From: Odobenus rosmarus divergens
Lineage: Eukaryota > Chordata > Mammalia > Carnivora > Odobenidae
DNA length: 64,000 nt
Direction of reading: 5' to 3'
Assembly (NCBI RefSeq): GCF_000321225.1
Contig: NW_004450566.1
Span: forward strand, 1,266,292-1,330,291
Shown: positions 50,036 through 64,000 of the stretch, in pieces
Position numbering within the stretch: the first letter of the stretch is position 1
Layout of the letters: every line of letters begins with the position of its first letter
The notes under the pieces: model-generated
The model's database searches: none
What the model saw: the letters and a program-made list of their open reading frames with translations, nothing else
What the model was told of the DNA's origin: nothing
Made by a program: the position numbers and the translations under genes

Positions 50036-50575
50036 CTTTTAATTTTGAAATAATTTTAGACTTATGGAAGAGTTTCATAGATAATACAAAGACTTCCCAA
50101 AAGTAGTCAATTTCATCTCTGTTGTTTAATATAATTGTTTATGTAGTATTCTCATCTCATATACCTATAATTGCATTCCTTTTATCATGCTTAGTGTAGT
50201 ATATGCTTTGCATTTTTTCTTACTCAGAAATGCCAAAGATTTTTCTTTCTTATCTTTTCCCAAAAAAATAGTTTGGTTTTGTTGACTGGGTTTGTCAGTT
50301 TTTGCCCTATTACATCAGGTCCTCCAAAGCTATCTTACATAAAAATTCAATCTACATTAAAATAAAATTAAAAACTAAAAACCAAACCAGAGATCAATTA
50401 TAAATCTAGTATCAAAAAAAGCACCTTCATCCATCTTTTAAGCAGAATGTTGTCCCTAAGTTCCATACAGCCATGGAGCTCTGTGATTCTTTCATCATGA
50501 TCCATTTGGAATACAGTGGGTCATTTCAATATGAAAATTTGTGCTTTTCTTTAACTCAAGAAAATTGTTTCTGTT

Positions 50576-50814
50576 GGGCCACCTGGGTGGCTCAGTTGGT
50601 TAAGCGTCCAACTCTTGGTTTCGGCTCAGGTCATGATCTCCGGGTTGTGAGACTGAGCCCCACCTGGGGCTCCGAGCTCAGTGGGGAGTCTGCTTGAGAT
50701 TCTCTTCCTCACTCTCTGGCCCTCCCCCGACTCATGCTCTCCTTTCCCCACACCCTTAAATAAACAAACAAACAAACAAACAAACAAATAAATATTTAAA
50801 AAAGAAGAAAAAAA
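50576..50814 (+). mobile_element. CAN-SINE, plus strand, with (CAAA)n tail
   Basis: Head 'gggccacctgggtggctcag', with a tail expanded to repeated CAAA units. AAGAAAATTGTTTCTGTT (50558-50575) is duplicated at 50815-50832 with two changes. Confidence 0.95.
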
Positions 50815-50832
50815 AAGAAAATTGCTCCTGTT

Positions 50833-51533
50833 ATTTATTTCCTCTCCTCTATTTCCTTTGTCTCTTTCTAGAACTCTTATTAATGTTTACCTCCAGGATT
50901 TATCTCCATGTTGCCTGTATTATTTTTTTTCCATCTCTTTGTCTTTTTGCTCTCTGTTCTAAAAGATTTATTTTACTATTTATTTTTTATTTTGTCATCT
51001 CCACTAATTTGGCTGTGACCTATGTCCACTCATCTATTTGCTCTTCTTTTATTTATTTTTATTGTTCTAATTTGGCAGTCATATTTTACATTTCTTGTTC
51101 CCTGCTTTCTCCTTTTTTCATAGCTGCTTTCGATAAATATCCTCCCCCAATTTTCTGAGGATACTAACTGGAATCCTCTCTTATGTCATCTGTGGCTTGA
51201 ATTATTTATATTCTTTTGTTTGTTTGACTTGGCCTTTCTCCTTTGTTTTTGGTTTTCCTCAAATGTTTGGTGGTCTTTAGTCCATTGACATTCATGCACA
51301 AAGAGAGTCATTCAGTTGGCTGGCAAGACCTTGCTCTGTGGCTGAGTAGGTATGTTTCCCCAGAAGGCCTCCCCTGAATGGGAAGCCTGATGGCAGCTCT
51401 GTATGAGTAGGACAGCTTCGTCTTACAATGCTTGATGATGCACCTGCAGGCTCACGTGGACTAAGAAACCCCTTCCTCGGTTGCTGCCTTTCTTCCCCGT
51501 CTCCTGCCCCTCATCCTTGTCTGTCTGTGGTTA
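50833..51533. other. LIX1 large intron, unassigned
   Basis: T-rich sequence with an open frame (50883-51158) rich in hydrophobic residues only because it is T-rich. There is no gene evidence. Confidence 0.5.
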
Positions 51534-51543
51534 TATTAAGCTC

Positions 51544-51584
51544 AGTGGTTTTGTTTTGGTTTTTTGGCTTTTTTAAAAAAGATT

Positions 51585-51619
<35 letters not shown>

Positions 51620-51830
51620 ATCTATCATCTATCTATCTATTTATTTATTTGAGAAAGACAGAGACAAGTCATGAGCAGGGGGAGGGGCAGAAGGAGAGAG
51701 AGAGAATCTCAAGCAGACTCCCCACTGAGTGCAGAGCTGGATGTAGGGCTTGATCTCACAATCCTGAGGTCGTGACCTGAGCCGAAACTGAGTTGGCCAT
51801 GCTTAACCAACTGAGCCACCCAGGAGCCTG
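51544..51830 (-). mobile_element. CAN-SINE, minus strand, with (ATCT)n tail microsatellite
   Basis: The tail region has become an ATCT-repeat microsatellite (about 51586-51642). The head reads 'actgagccacccaggagcc'. TATTAAGCTC flanks it at 51534-51543 and 51831-51840. Confidence 0.92.
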
Positions 51831-52054
51831 TATTAAGCTCTGTTTTGAGGCTTCTAGACCCACTTTCAAATCACCCTCATCAGGCAATTCACTGTTGTTA
51901 GTCAGAGGTCAAACAGAGGTCCATTGCCGATCAATGTTCAGGGTAGGAGAAAGCAAGACCTCAGTGGCTGGCTGGGCCAGAAATTTTGAAAATAGTTCTT
52001 TAATTAGCCTTAAAATTAGCCCCATGCTACTGCCAGAATAATCTTTCTGAAACA

Positions 52055-52320
52055 TATTTGAATACATCAGTCTCCTGCTCAGAATCCTTCAGGGATTCTG
52101 ATTTTATATAGAATAAAACCTATTCTCTTTTGCAGAGCATAAAGACCCATTATGGTTTGATATGAATGCCTAACCTGTCATCTCCTACCACTTCCCTGCC
52201 ATAGACGTACTCAGGCTTCACAAATTCTGAAAGTGCTGGTGGTTTTCTCTTGCTGCAGGCAGGCCTTTTCACATACTGTTCCCTATGCTAAGAAGGTCAT
52301 GTCCCCTATACTGACTAGCA
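52055..52320 (+). repeat. L2 relic, plus orientation
   Basis: L2 text is visible in 'cagtctcctgctcagaatcc', 'gcataaagacccattatgg' and 'ccttttcacatactgttccc'. It is diverged. Confidence 0.65.
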
Positions 52321-53079
52321 AAGACACCCTCAACTGCATATTTCAGTTTGTGCTTGCATTCCCCATGAATCCTTTGACTTATCTGAGTCAGACATAGGTT
52401 TGTAGGTCTATTTATTAAACTATATTCTCCCCTCACTTCATAAAGGTTTGAAATAACATGTAATAGATACACAGTAACAGGATAAAATAAATAAGTGAGG
52501 CACACTAGGTTCAAAGGGAGAGTAAAGGTAGAAATATAAATAATATCAAGCATGACATTAGTCCAAAAAATTACATGACATTAAGTTTTGTAGACTTACA
52601 CTACCAAGAGATACACTGAAAATTTGCTGCTGTTGTCAAATCTATGAGGGACACTTGAATGCTTGTTGAGCATATTGTCCATAAAATATAAACAAGGCAT
52701 TTTTGCCAGTTATTGAAAATTGAGAGATAGCTTACTGCACTAAAGGAGTACTTAAAAACTGAGAAGTTTCTTCTTTATGCTTTCATTGACCCTCAAATAT
52801 AACTCTATTTAATTACTCTAATTTTTTTGCACACTGATTCCTCAAGGTATGGACTATATTCTCATCAGTTGGCCCAATGCTTGATATTTCCTAGTCACTG
52901 AATGAATATATGTCATATACACTGGACAATCAGATGTTGATGGTTAATATAGGCAATGTTTTTGTGTGAGTTGGTATACAACTAGAAATGTATCATCATT
53001 ACCCTTATCATAGACATAATAAAGATTTAACCAACTAGAAGAGTCTTTATAATAATTATCAAAAAAAAAATAATTGGAA
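52321..53079. other. LIX1 large intron, mostly unassigned
   Basis: A further L2-like tail may lie near 52820-52915 ('gcccaatgcttgatatttcc'). No exon is seen. Confidence 0.5.
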
Positions 53080-53245
53080 TACCTAGTGTGTGCCAGATAA
53101 ATACATTGCATATATATCTCATGACTTTCAACTAACACCATGGATATTATTCCCCATTTCAAAGTCAGGGAAATCAAGAAGTTAAATAAGTGTCCCAATT
53201 ATATACAGTTATTCAGAGGCAGAACTTGAGCTTAGCACGGGTGCC
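53080..53245 (+). repeat. MIR element
   Basis: The text 'agtgtgtgccagataaatac', 'tattattccccatttcaaag' and 'ggcagaacttgagcttag' follows the MIR consensus order. Confidence 0.75.
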
Positions 53246-53615
53246 TGAACCCAAAACCTGTGAGTCTCAACCTTTGCTGTTGGTTCATGCTTTGGTGTAT
53301 AGTAGATTGATTAGGATTTGATTCAAAATTCAAGGAAGTGGAGACTTTCTACTGATGGAAGGGCCCTGATGGGAGACTTTATGGAAGTTTCCTTGTTCTT
53401 TATGGTTTATTTCAAAATATTTTGAGGGAAGGCAGCAGCTATCAGGCAAATAAAGTGATATAAAATTAATTTTCCATAAAGAAATATCAGGGGACACTCT
53501 AATATAAAACACTTCCATTTTAATGGAATGCAACACAACTTTCTTTTCACTACAACCAAGAAAGCTTATAATGTTACCATTTTATAAAAAGTCTTACTCT
53601 ATTTTAACCCAGTTA

Positions 53616-57577
<3,962 letters not shown>

Positions 57578-57814
57578 TTCTTTCTTTCCTTCTCTTTCTT
57601 TCTTTCCTTCTTTCTTTCTTTCCTTCTTTCTTTCCTTTCTTTCTTTCTTTCAGAGAGAGAGTGAGAGAGAGAGAGAGCATGGGGGGGGAGGGTCAGAGGG
57701 AGAAGCAGACTCCCCGCTGAGCAGGGAGCCCGATGCGGGACTCGATCCCGGGACTCCGGGATCATGACCTGAGCCGAAGGCAGTCGCTTAACCAACTGAG
57801 CCACCCAGGCGCCC
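57578..57814 (-). mobile_element. CAN-SINE, minus strand, with (CTTT)n tail
   Basis: The reversed tail has turned into a CTTT microsatellite (about 57578-57651). It is followed by 'gggagcccgatgcgggactc' and the head 'gagccacccaggcgccc'. Body divergence is low; no clean target duplication could be defined because the flank is also CTTT-rich. Confidence 0.9.
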
Positions 57815-57839
57815 TCTCACTTCCTTTCAATTCATACTG

Positions 57840-58830
57840 CCATTGCTGCCGTGGTTCATATCTCACCAAATATACAACAATATCCTCCTGAATTCCATTA
57901 TTCTTCTATCCAACCCATCCTCCAATTGTTTCCCAGGTAATCTAAATCTCATAGCTCATCAAATCACTCATAAAATCCTTCTGTGAGTTCTTCATTACCT
58001 ACAAGATAAATAACTCCTTGGCAACGCATAGAAGACCCTATGTCTTGATGCGCTTTCTCATTCCATATTTCTCTCCTCAGGTCACCTTCCAGGCTTCATA
58101 TGCTTCCATGATTTCTATGCTACTGGCAAGCCCTTTACTTCCATTCCTACACGTAGAATGTCCTTTTCTCCACTGACTATTGTCTTCCTAGATGGCCTAC
58201 TCATCTTTTAAGATTAACCTCCAGCATCAGCTACTTAAAAATAAAAACAAAAACAAAATAATCACTAAACCCTTGATACAGAAACTGCAGTGCTCGAAGC
58301 AGCAGCCTGGGTATCACCAAGGGACTTGTTAGAAATGTAGGATTTCAGGCCCCACCCCAGGCCTACTGAACCAGAATCTGCATTTTTAACAAGATTCTCA
58401 GGCAATCTGATGTGCTTTGAAGCTTGAGAAGCCTTGTTGTAGGAACAAGTTGTTATTTTCATCTCCTTTATTAAATCTATCTATTATATTCCAGGCACTA
58501 TGCATTTTCTCATTTAATTTTTACAATATCCCCTAGAAATGGGTATTATCATCCACAACTTACAGATTAGAAATTAAAGATGCTCAAGGTATAATCACAC
58601 AGCTACAAAGTCTTAGACCTGGAATCTTTAACCTACTGCTGTCTGAATGCACAGTCCACGCTCTTTGTTCATTCCAAGACATTCTCTAATTATTACAGAA
58701 TTTAAGTTGTTTTCATGTGTGTCTACTCTACTGGAGATGGTGCTCTTTAGAGGAAGAATTATATCATTTTTCCCCACAGTATCTGGAACATGGTAGGAGC
58801 ATAATAAATATTATTGGAGTGTTTGAATAT
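57840..58830. repeat. Cluster of L2, MER5-like and MIR relics
   Basis: L2 text at about 57960-58230 ('cttcattacctacaagataaataac', 'ctggcaagccctttac'), a MER5-like element at about 58275-58440 ('tatcaccaagggacttgttag', 'ccccaccccaggcctac'), a MIR at about 58460-58660 ('cagattagaaattaaagatg') and an L2 tail near 58725-58830. Confidence 0.65.
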
Positions 58831-59926
58831 CATCAAAGTATAAGAAATGTGCTGCATTTGTGAGGCTGTTGGCAATATGAGGCTCTCCACAAGAATTACT
58901 TCATCTATGTTTTCCCACGGGCCATTTTTTGGACACCTGTTCTTGACAAAGTCAAATAAAGCAAAGGTCAATATTTGTATATTTTCATACAAGTGATATG
59001 ACATGTTTCCATCTTGGAACTGTCCCATTGAATGAGTGGTCTCTGTCCATGTGAACAGGTATACTGATAACCAATCTTCAGCCAACACTTTGCTCTGGTT
59101 TAAAGCAATGGTGTAAATGCTCACTGACTGTATGCCTCAGAATGGGCTGTGACTAGGCCTCCCACTCTGGTCCCTCTCTTCAAGTAAAGATGACTAGAGG
59201 AGGGAAACGAGAGGAACAAGAGGAAATGACAAAAGACTGAAGAAGGGCTTGGACTGGCTTTCTGGGCAGAGGGTCATAAGCAAAAGTACAGGTCAAGTCT
59301 CTCTGCTTGACTGTGCCTTCCACCTTAATGTCAAGGAGCTATAGTCGGGAACATATCCTTTTTGGTTATGCATTTAGTTCTCTCAAAGTTTAGTAAAGTT
59401 CTTTTTAAAAAAGTTTTTATTTTGTCTCAATGGACACTAAAGTAAAAGGGATTTATCCACAGCCAGGACAAGATAAATTGGTCATCCATAGTGAACCTGG
59501 ACACAACATGAAAGAGGTACTGCATCTGCAGCTGGAAACTGGGAGAAAGCAGGTGGCTAACAATTTGCCTGATGCTGGTGACAGGACAAGCTGAAGAGCC
59601 CTTCTAGTTCAGGGATTAACACCCACAGGTCATCTGGTGGTCTTACCTTTATCAAGGTAACTGATGTTAAACTGGTAAAATTACTATAAAGAAGTAGAAT
59701 ATCAAATGGCTGAGACTAGGGTTGTGGGAGGAAGTAGAAAGAGAGAGAATTGTTGGGGAGATCCTAAGAATAACAGCATGAAATCCAGTTCATTTTTGTG
59801 ACTTCTATCAGTTTATAACATCTAGAGTAAAGAAAACAATTTAACCTCTGAATTTACTTTGCCCATCAAACTTCTTAATCCATTGCATTGCCCCAAATTG
59901 CTTTCTCAGACACAAGTGATTGATCC
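58831..59926. other. LIX1 first intron, unassigned
   Basis: No repeat or exon is recognised. A 121-codon open frame on the minus strand (58759-59124) has no recognisable domain and overlaps the L2 tail at its end. Confidence 0.45.
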
Positions 59927-60321
59927 TGATATGGACTAAATTTTTGTGCCTCCTACCTCTCCCCTCCATCCCCTACCCCCCAATTCATATGTTGAAGCCC
60001 TAACCCACAGGATGATGGTACTAGAAGGTGGGGTCTTTGGGAGGTAATTAGGTTTAGATGAGGTCATGGGGCTGGGTCTCCCATGATGGTATTAGTGCCC
60101 TTATAAGAACAGAGACACCAGAGCTGCCTCTCTTGGCCATGTGAATATATAGCAAGAAGGCAGCCATTTGCAAGCCAGGAAGAGGTCTATCACCAGGAAG
60201 CAAATGTGCTGACAACTTGAACTTGGACTTCCCTGCCTTCAGAACTGTGAGAAAATAAATTTCTGTTGTTTAAGCCACCCAGGCTCTGGTATTTTGTTGC
60301 AGTAGCCTGAGCTGACTAACA
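59927..60321 (+). mobile_element. Solo LTR of MaLR (MLT1/MST-like) type, well preserved
   Basis: It starts TGATATGGACTAAAT and ends GCTGACTAACA, so TG...CA termini are present. Between these are 'tcatatgttgaagccctaac', 'gtctttgggaggtaattagg', 'tattagtgcccttataagaac', 'gcaagaaggcagccatttgc', 'cagaactgtgagaaaataaa' (with a polyadenylation signal) and 'ggtattttgttgcagtagcc'. No internal retroviral sequence is attached. Confidence 0.88.
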
Positions 60322-61029
60322 CAAAACTCTTTAGCAGTTTTGAATATTTTGTGTATCAACATGACAATTTGCAAAGTAGTTTATAGGCATTAGTGTAGTT
60401 ACTTTGTCACTGTGTTTTGAAATTTGAATGTGAGAGAGTTTTGAGAGTGGTAATTCAATCCCCAAACAAATCTCTCCTGAGTGAGGTTTTTGTTTTTCCC
60501 TATCTCAAGTTTTCTTTTTGATTATAAAAAGGTGAGCATTAAGGCTTTCACAAAAGGCAGTTGACCAGTGAAGACATCCAACAATGTGGAATACCTTGAC
60601 CATCCAACCTTTGACCTTCTCCTCAGAAATCCTCGATCAGCTTCAGCAAAGCAGTATCTTTACTTGTCCCTGAATATATACTTTTTTTTTTTTTTTTTAC
60701 CTATACCTTGGTTCAAGTTCTCCCAGGGGTGTTGTTTCTGCCCCTCCCCTCTATCCATCCAATTTACTCCCAAACTTCAGAGGAAATACCATCTATTCCA
60801 TCATGCCTTACTCACGGGTTCCAGCCCACATGAATCTCCTTTTCTGAGCTCTCATTCCATTAGTGGTCCTGTGTCTTAGCACTTAATCTCCTCTAAACCA
60901 TGCTAATGAAATGGATGTGGTGTTCCAGGCTAAATTGATCAAGTCAGACTTGGCTGGACTTCTTTCTGGCCAGAGGAATGAAATGCCTTGTGATAACAAT
61001 TCATCTTACAAAATACAGTTTTCTATTAC
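60322..61029. other. LIX1 first intron, unassigned
   Basis: No clear feature apart from a T-run at about 60680-60700. The open frame at 60568-60879 is T/C-rich and shows no domain. Confidence 0.45.
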
Positions 61030-61170
61030 TTAACTCGCAGCAGACTGTGAGAATCTGGAGGGCAGGGACTCTGGTTCTTTTTTCTCTCTAGCCTCCTTGG
61101 TACCCAGCACAGGGCTATTCACCTACAAGCAACTGTTAAATTCACTTGGAATATAAGAAAACCACATTTC
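61030..61170 (+). repeat. L2 3' end, plus orientation
   Basis: The L2 tail pattern reads 'gactgtgagaatctggagggcagggactctgg', 'ggtacccagcacagggctattc'. Confidence 0.7.
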
Positions 61171-62639
61171 TGAACCATTTGAGTGCAACTGAATGAATGT
61201 GTAGAAGGTAAGTGAAGTCATTATGATTCCTGGAGGGGTTGAGACTTCCTTCTCGAATAGGAGGTTTCATGTATGAACCACCATGGTGCTCACACAACAT
61301 GGATGTGGTGGTGGCAGCCATGCCTCAGCTGAAGATGGTGGAGTAGGTGCAGAAAGATCAAGCCTGGTCAGAGTAGACATATGATTGTTTGTCACTTTCT
61401 AGCTAGGTCTTTATTTTCATAATAACTAGGGTTTAGGAAAATCCTGAATGGAGATGGTGAGTAATTTTATCCTGGAGTGCCAACCCTAATCCATTTATGT
61501 TGACTGCCTGAAACAGCATGTTGAAAAGGATGTGAAAGTACCTTCTGGAATTAATGGAACAGAACACCATGATTAACCAGCATTGTGGTACTGGCATGGT
61601 TTATCTGATGACCCTGACCTTGATGATATGAAGTAAAAAAAAAAAGTTCAAAACAGGCTTCTTCCCATAAACATTTACTGATTGCAGACATAATGTATGC
61701 ATAATATAATTAGTGAAGAAAATATTAGAGTGCTACATTGTAGAACAGAGATGATTTTAAAGTAATATATAAAACCTAAAAATTTATGGCACAGTACTTA
61801 AATCAATTCAGGGGGGAAGGAAATGAATGTGGGCTGAAAAATTCAGGAAAAATCTGCCCCGGAAGAAGGCCCAACCTGAGCCACTTCAGAAGAATGAGAT
61901 CTAGACCATGATAGAAAGAAGTTGTTCTCCCAAAGGAGTAAGGATGGCTTGACAAAAAGAGTAAGAATACTAATAATGCCTCAGCCAAGGAATTGTGTAA
62001 GAGGGGCATAGGAAAGGGGTATGATTTGACAGGAGACAGGATAAGGGGAGTTAGCTTCTTCTAATAACTGGAAATCAAGCCCACTGTCCTAGTGCCCAGC
62101 TTTACCTGAGTGGGTAAGAATGTCAGGAGCACAGAGTCCCTTGCCCTTTGTCTTTGCCTAAGGTGCTGTGCTGCTTGTGGTGGCTCCATCCAAGAGGCAG
62201 GGCCCAGACACTGAGAGAGAATGTATGGGTGCTCTTATAGATCTGGGTGACCCCAAGGAGAAAATTTCTGGGAGGAGTTCGGGAATAAAAATCTATGAGA
62301 AGTGGGTAGGGGATGAGACAAACAAGGGAAGGCTCATTTTGCAGCCTGGAAGGAGCACAAAGCCCCTTCAGACAAGATCATCAATAACTGGATACTCAGA
62401 GGGCTTTTATCCTACAAATTCAGAGCTTGTCATTTTCATAGATTGGATGCGATAAAGATGCCAATAGGGACAAATGATTTATGTTTTCATATGGGCATTC
62501 TGAGATGTATAGAATGTAAATGCCCCATGGACTATAGAGTATGTTATAGAAGAGTCCTCAAATACAGTCACTGGTTCAAACACAGTAACATGTGTACCGC
62601 ATCTTGTCTCTCTACCTTTTATCAACCAGCAGGCAATTT
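61171..62639. other. LIX1 first intron, unassigned
   Basis: No exon or confident repeat is seen. The open frame at 62168-62455 has no recognisable domain. Confidence 0.45.
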
Positions 62640-62845
62640 ACTTAGTAGTTAAAAGCAAGGAATCTGGAGCCAGAATGCCTGGGTTTGAATCCTGTCTTTA
62701 CCACTGTAAGATACCTACCTAACTGCTCCAGTTCTATCTGTAAAATGCAGTACTTCCTATACAGAATTTCTGTAAGGCTTAAATGGGAAATACTCAGAAT
62801 AGAGCTTTACACATAGTAAACACGAAAGTGTTAGCTATTATTTGT
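62640..62845 (-). repeat. MIR element
   Basis: The text 'ggaatctggagccagaatgcctgggtttgaatcc', 'tatctgtaaaatgcag' and 'ttacacatagtaaacacg' follows the reverse MIR consensus. Confidence 0.82.
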
Positions 62846-64000
62846 GGTTAAAGAAGGTGAAGGAAGAAAGGAAATGGCATGATTATATGCTTGCATATTG
62901 CATCTTTGAAACTGACTGTTCCTGGATTGGAAACCATGTCGTTAAACATTCTAAAAAAGTCTACACATCTGAAAATTCTCTAATTTTACACATTGTGCTA
63001 TTTACTTCCAAAATATGTAAAGAGTTCAGAGATAGAAAAGAGAAGGCTCTTTTGATATTATTCACTAATAAAGTCAAAGCTTCATAATAGCCAGAAAGTA
63101 AATGGATGAAATGCTACACCTCAAAATCTGGAAATAGGGATGTTTGTCCAAATTATTCACTTTCTAATGGATGCTAAAGGCAACTGCTCTTAGCAGAAAC
63201 AATGAAAGGAGCTAACTTTTATTTAAAATTAATGTTTAATGACTGCTTATGCTTCAGGAAAATAGAAACATTATAGTTCCCTGCCCAGTTCAATTACTTA
63301 ATATGAGATTAGTCCTACATGAGAGTCATTTGTCAGCAAAAAGGGCTCTTAAAAGTATGTTATAAATCTATCCAGAAAAAAAGAACCACTTTCTTTTTGC
63401 CTTACAGAGAAAAAATTCTAGCTGTGTAAAATACCCCTTGCCAAAACAGTTAAAGACAAATTGGAAAGGCTACCATTTAAGATAAATCATTAAAAGGCTT
63501 TCAAGATGATTAACATATTTTCAAATTGATTCTCTGCCTCAAACAGATGGATTTATGTTATGGAATATTTTAATATAATCTTTAAATTAGCCTTAGCAGG
63601 TGATATTTTAAAATAAAGTTAATTAGTATTTTCTATTCTAGCAATTCGATCATGTACAACATATTCTTGCCAAATGTGATTTCCTAGTTTTTTTTTTTTT
63701 TGAGGAAAAATAGAAAAAGGACCCCCAAATAATTTAGGGGGCAGGCTAAAGGTGTGATGCCAATTTATGATTTGTGCCAAATGGGTTGTAAAATGGGGTA
63801 TCTTTGGGTCTTGTGGTTGGCTTGGTAAACTCCAGGACACTGACCAAGACCTAGTTGTCTAATCATTTATAGCCATCTTCAGGCCCTGCGAGGTTTTGAT
63901 CAGGCTAATGGAATCTTGTTGACACGGCTTGCGTGTCAGGTCAGGTACAACTTGCAGGAATCTTGGGTCCCTTTTTCTTAGGTGTAGATACTTTTTCAAA
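62846..64000. other. LIX1 first intron to window end, no exon found
   Basis: No LIX1 first exon (a short MDRTLES-type start) was seen on the minus strand. The sequence is AT-rich up to about 63840. Confidence 0.45.

Overview
The window is nuclear DNA of a carnivoran mammal. It holds about a dozen and a half copies of the carnivore tRNA-derived SINE (CAN-SINE; head motif GCGCCTGGGTGGCTCAG, tail AAATAAATAAAATCTT), several 5'-truncated L1 copies with carnivore-type 3' ends, and a background of old MIR, L2, MER5-like and MaLR repeats. The SINE bodies resemble the bear/seal/mustelid type more than the dog- or cat-specific subfamilies as I remember them, so I favour an arctoid carnivoran with moderate confidence. 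Coding sequence occurs only as short, intron-separated exons. Nothing bacterial, viral or CRISPR-like is present apart from ordinary transposon relics.

Right two thirds (about 19.2-64 kb): LIX1 on the minus strand. Five of its exons were identified at 53812-53649, 35973-35833, 33408-33313, 23878-23801 and 22011-21724. They carry 254 of an expected 282 codons, and all splice sites and phases fit. The first exon (about 28 codons) was not found and should lie beyond 64 kb. LIX1 is a conserved vertebrate protein of limb, nervous-system and smooth-muscle progenitors.

Left third (about 3-13.2 kb): on the plus strand, three exons (8920-9109, 12234-12443, 12948-13104) encode an uninterrupted C-terminal lobe of a 2'-5'-oligoadenylate synthetase (OAS)-like protein, with OAS-like exon boundaries and compatible phases. 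A possible preceding exon ends at 3263 in the right phase and carries a diverged version of the third catalytic-aspartate motif. The P-loop and DxD catalytic exon were not found here; an L2 relic lies where its start should be. The locus is therefore a divergent, possibly catalytically dead OAS paralogue or a decaying gene. It converges on LIX1 tail to tail, with stop codons about 8.6 kb apart.

The most unusual non-coding structure is a roughly 465-bp direct duplication (19205-19969 and 24524-24987) on either side of the last two LIX1 exons. One copy was later split by SINE sequence. The other sits inside the tail of a minus-strand SINE that also received a plus-strand SINE, giving a nested tower at 24485-25366. 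The remainder is intronic or intergenic DNA with old repeats. All repeat family names are from visual recognition, without a RepeatMasker run.
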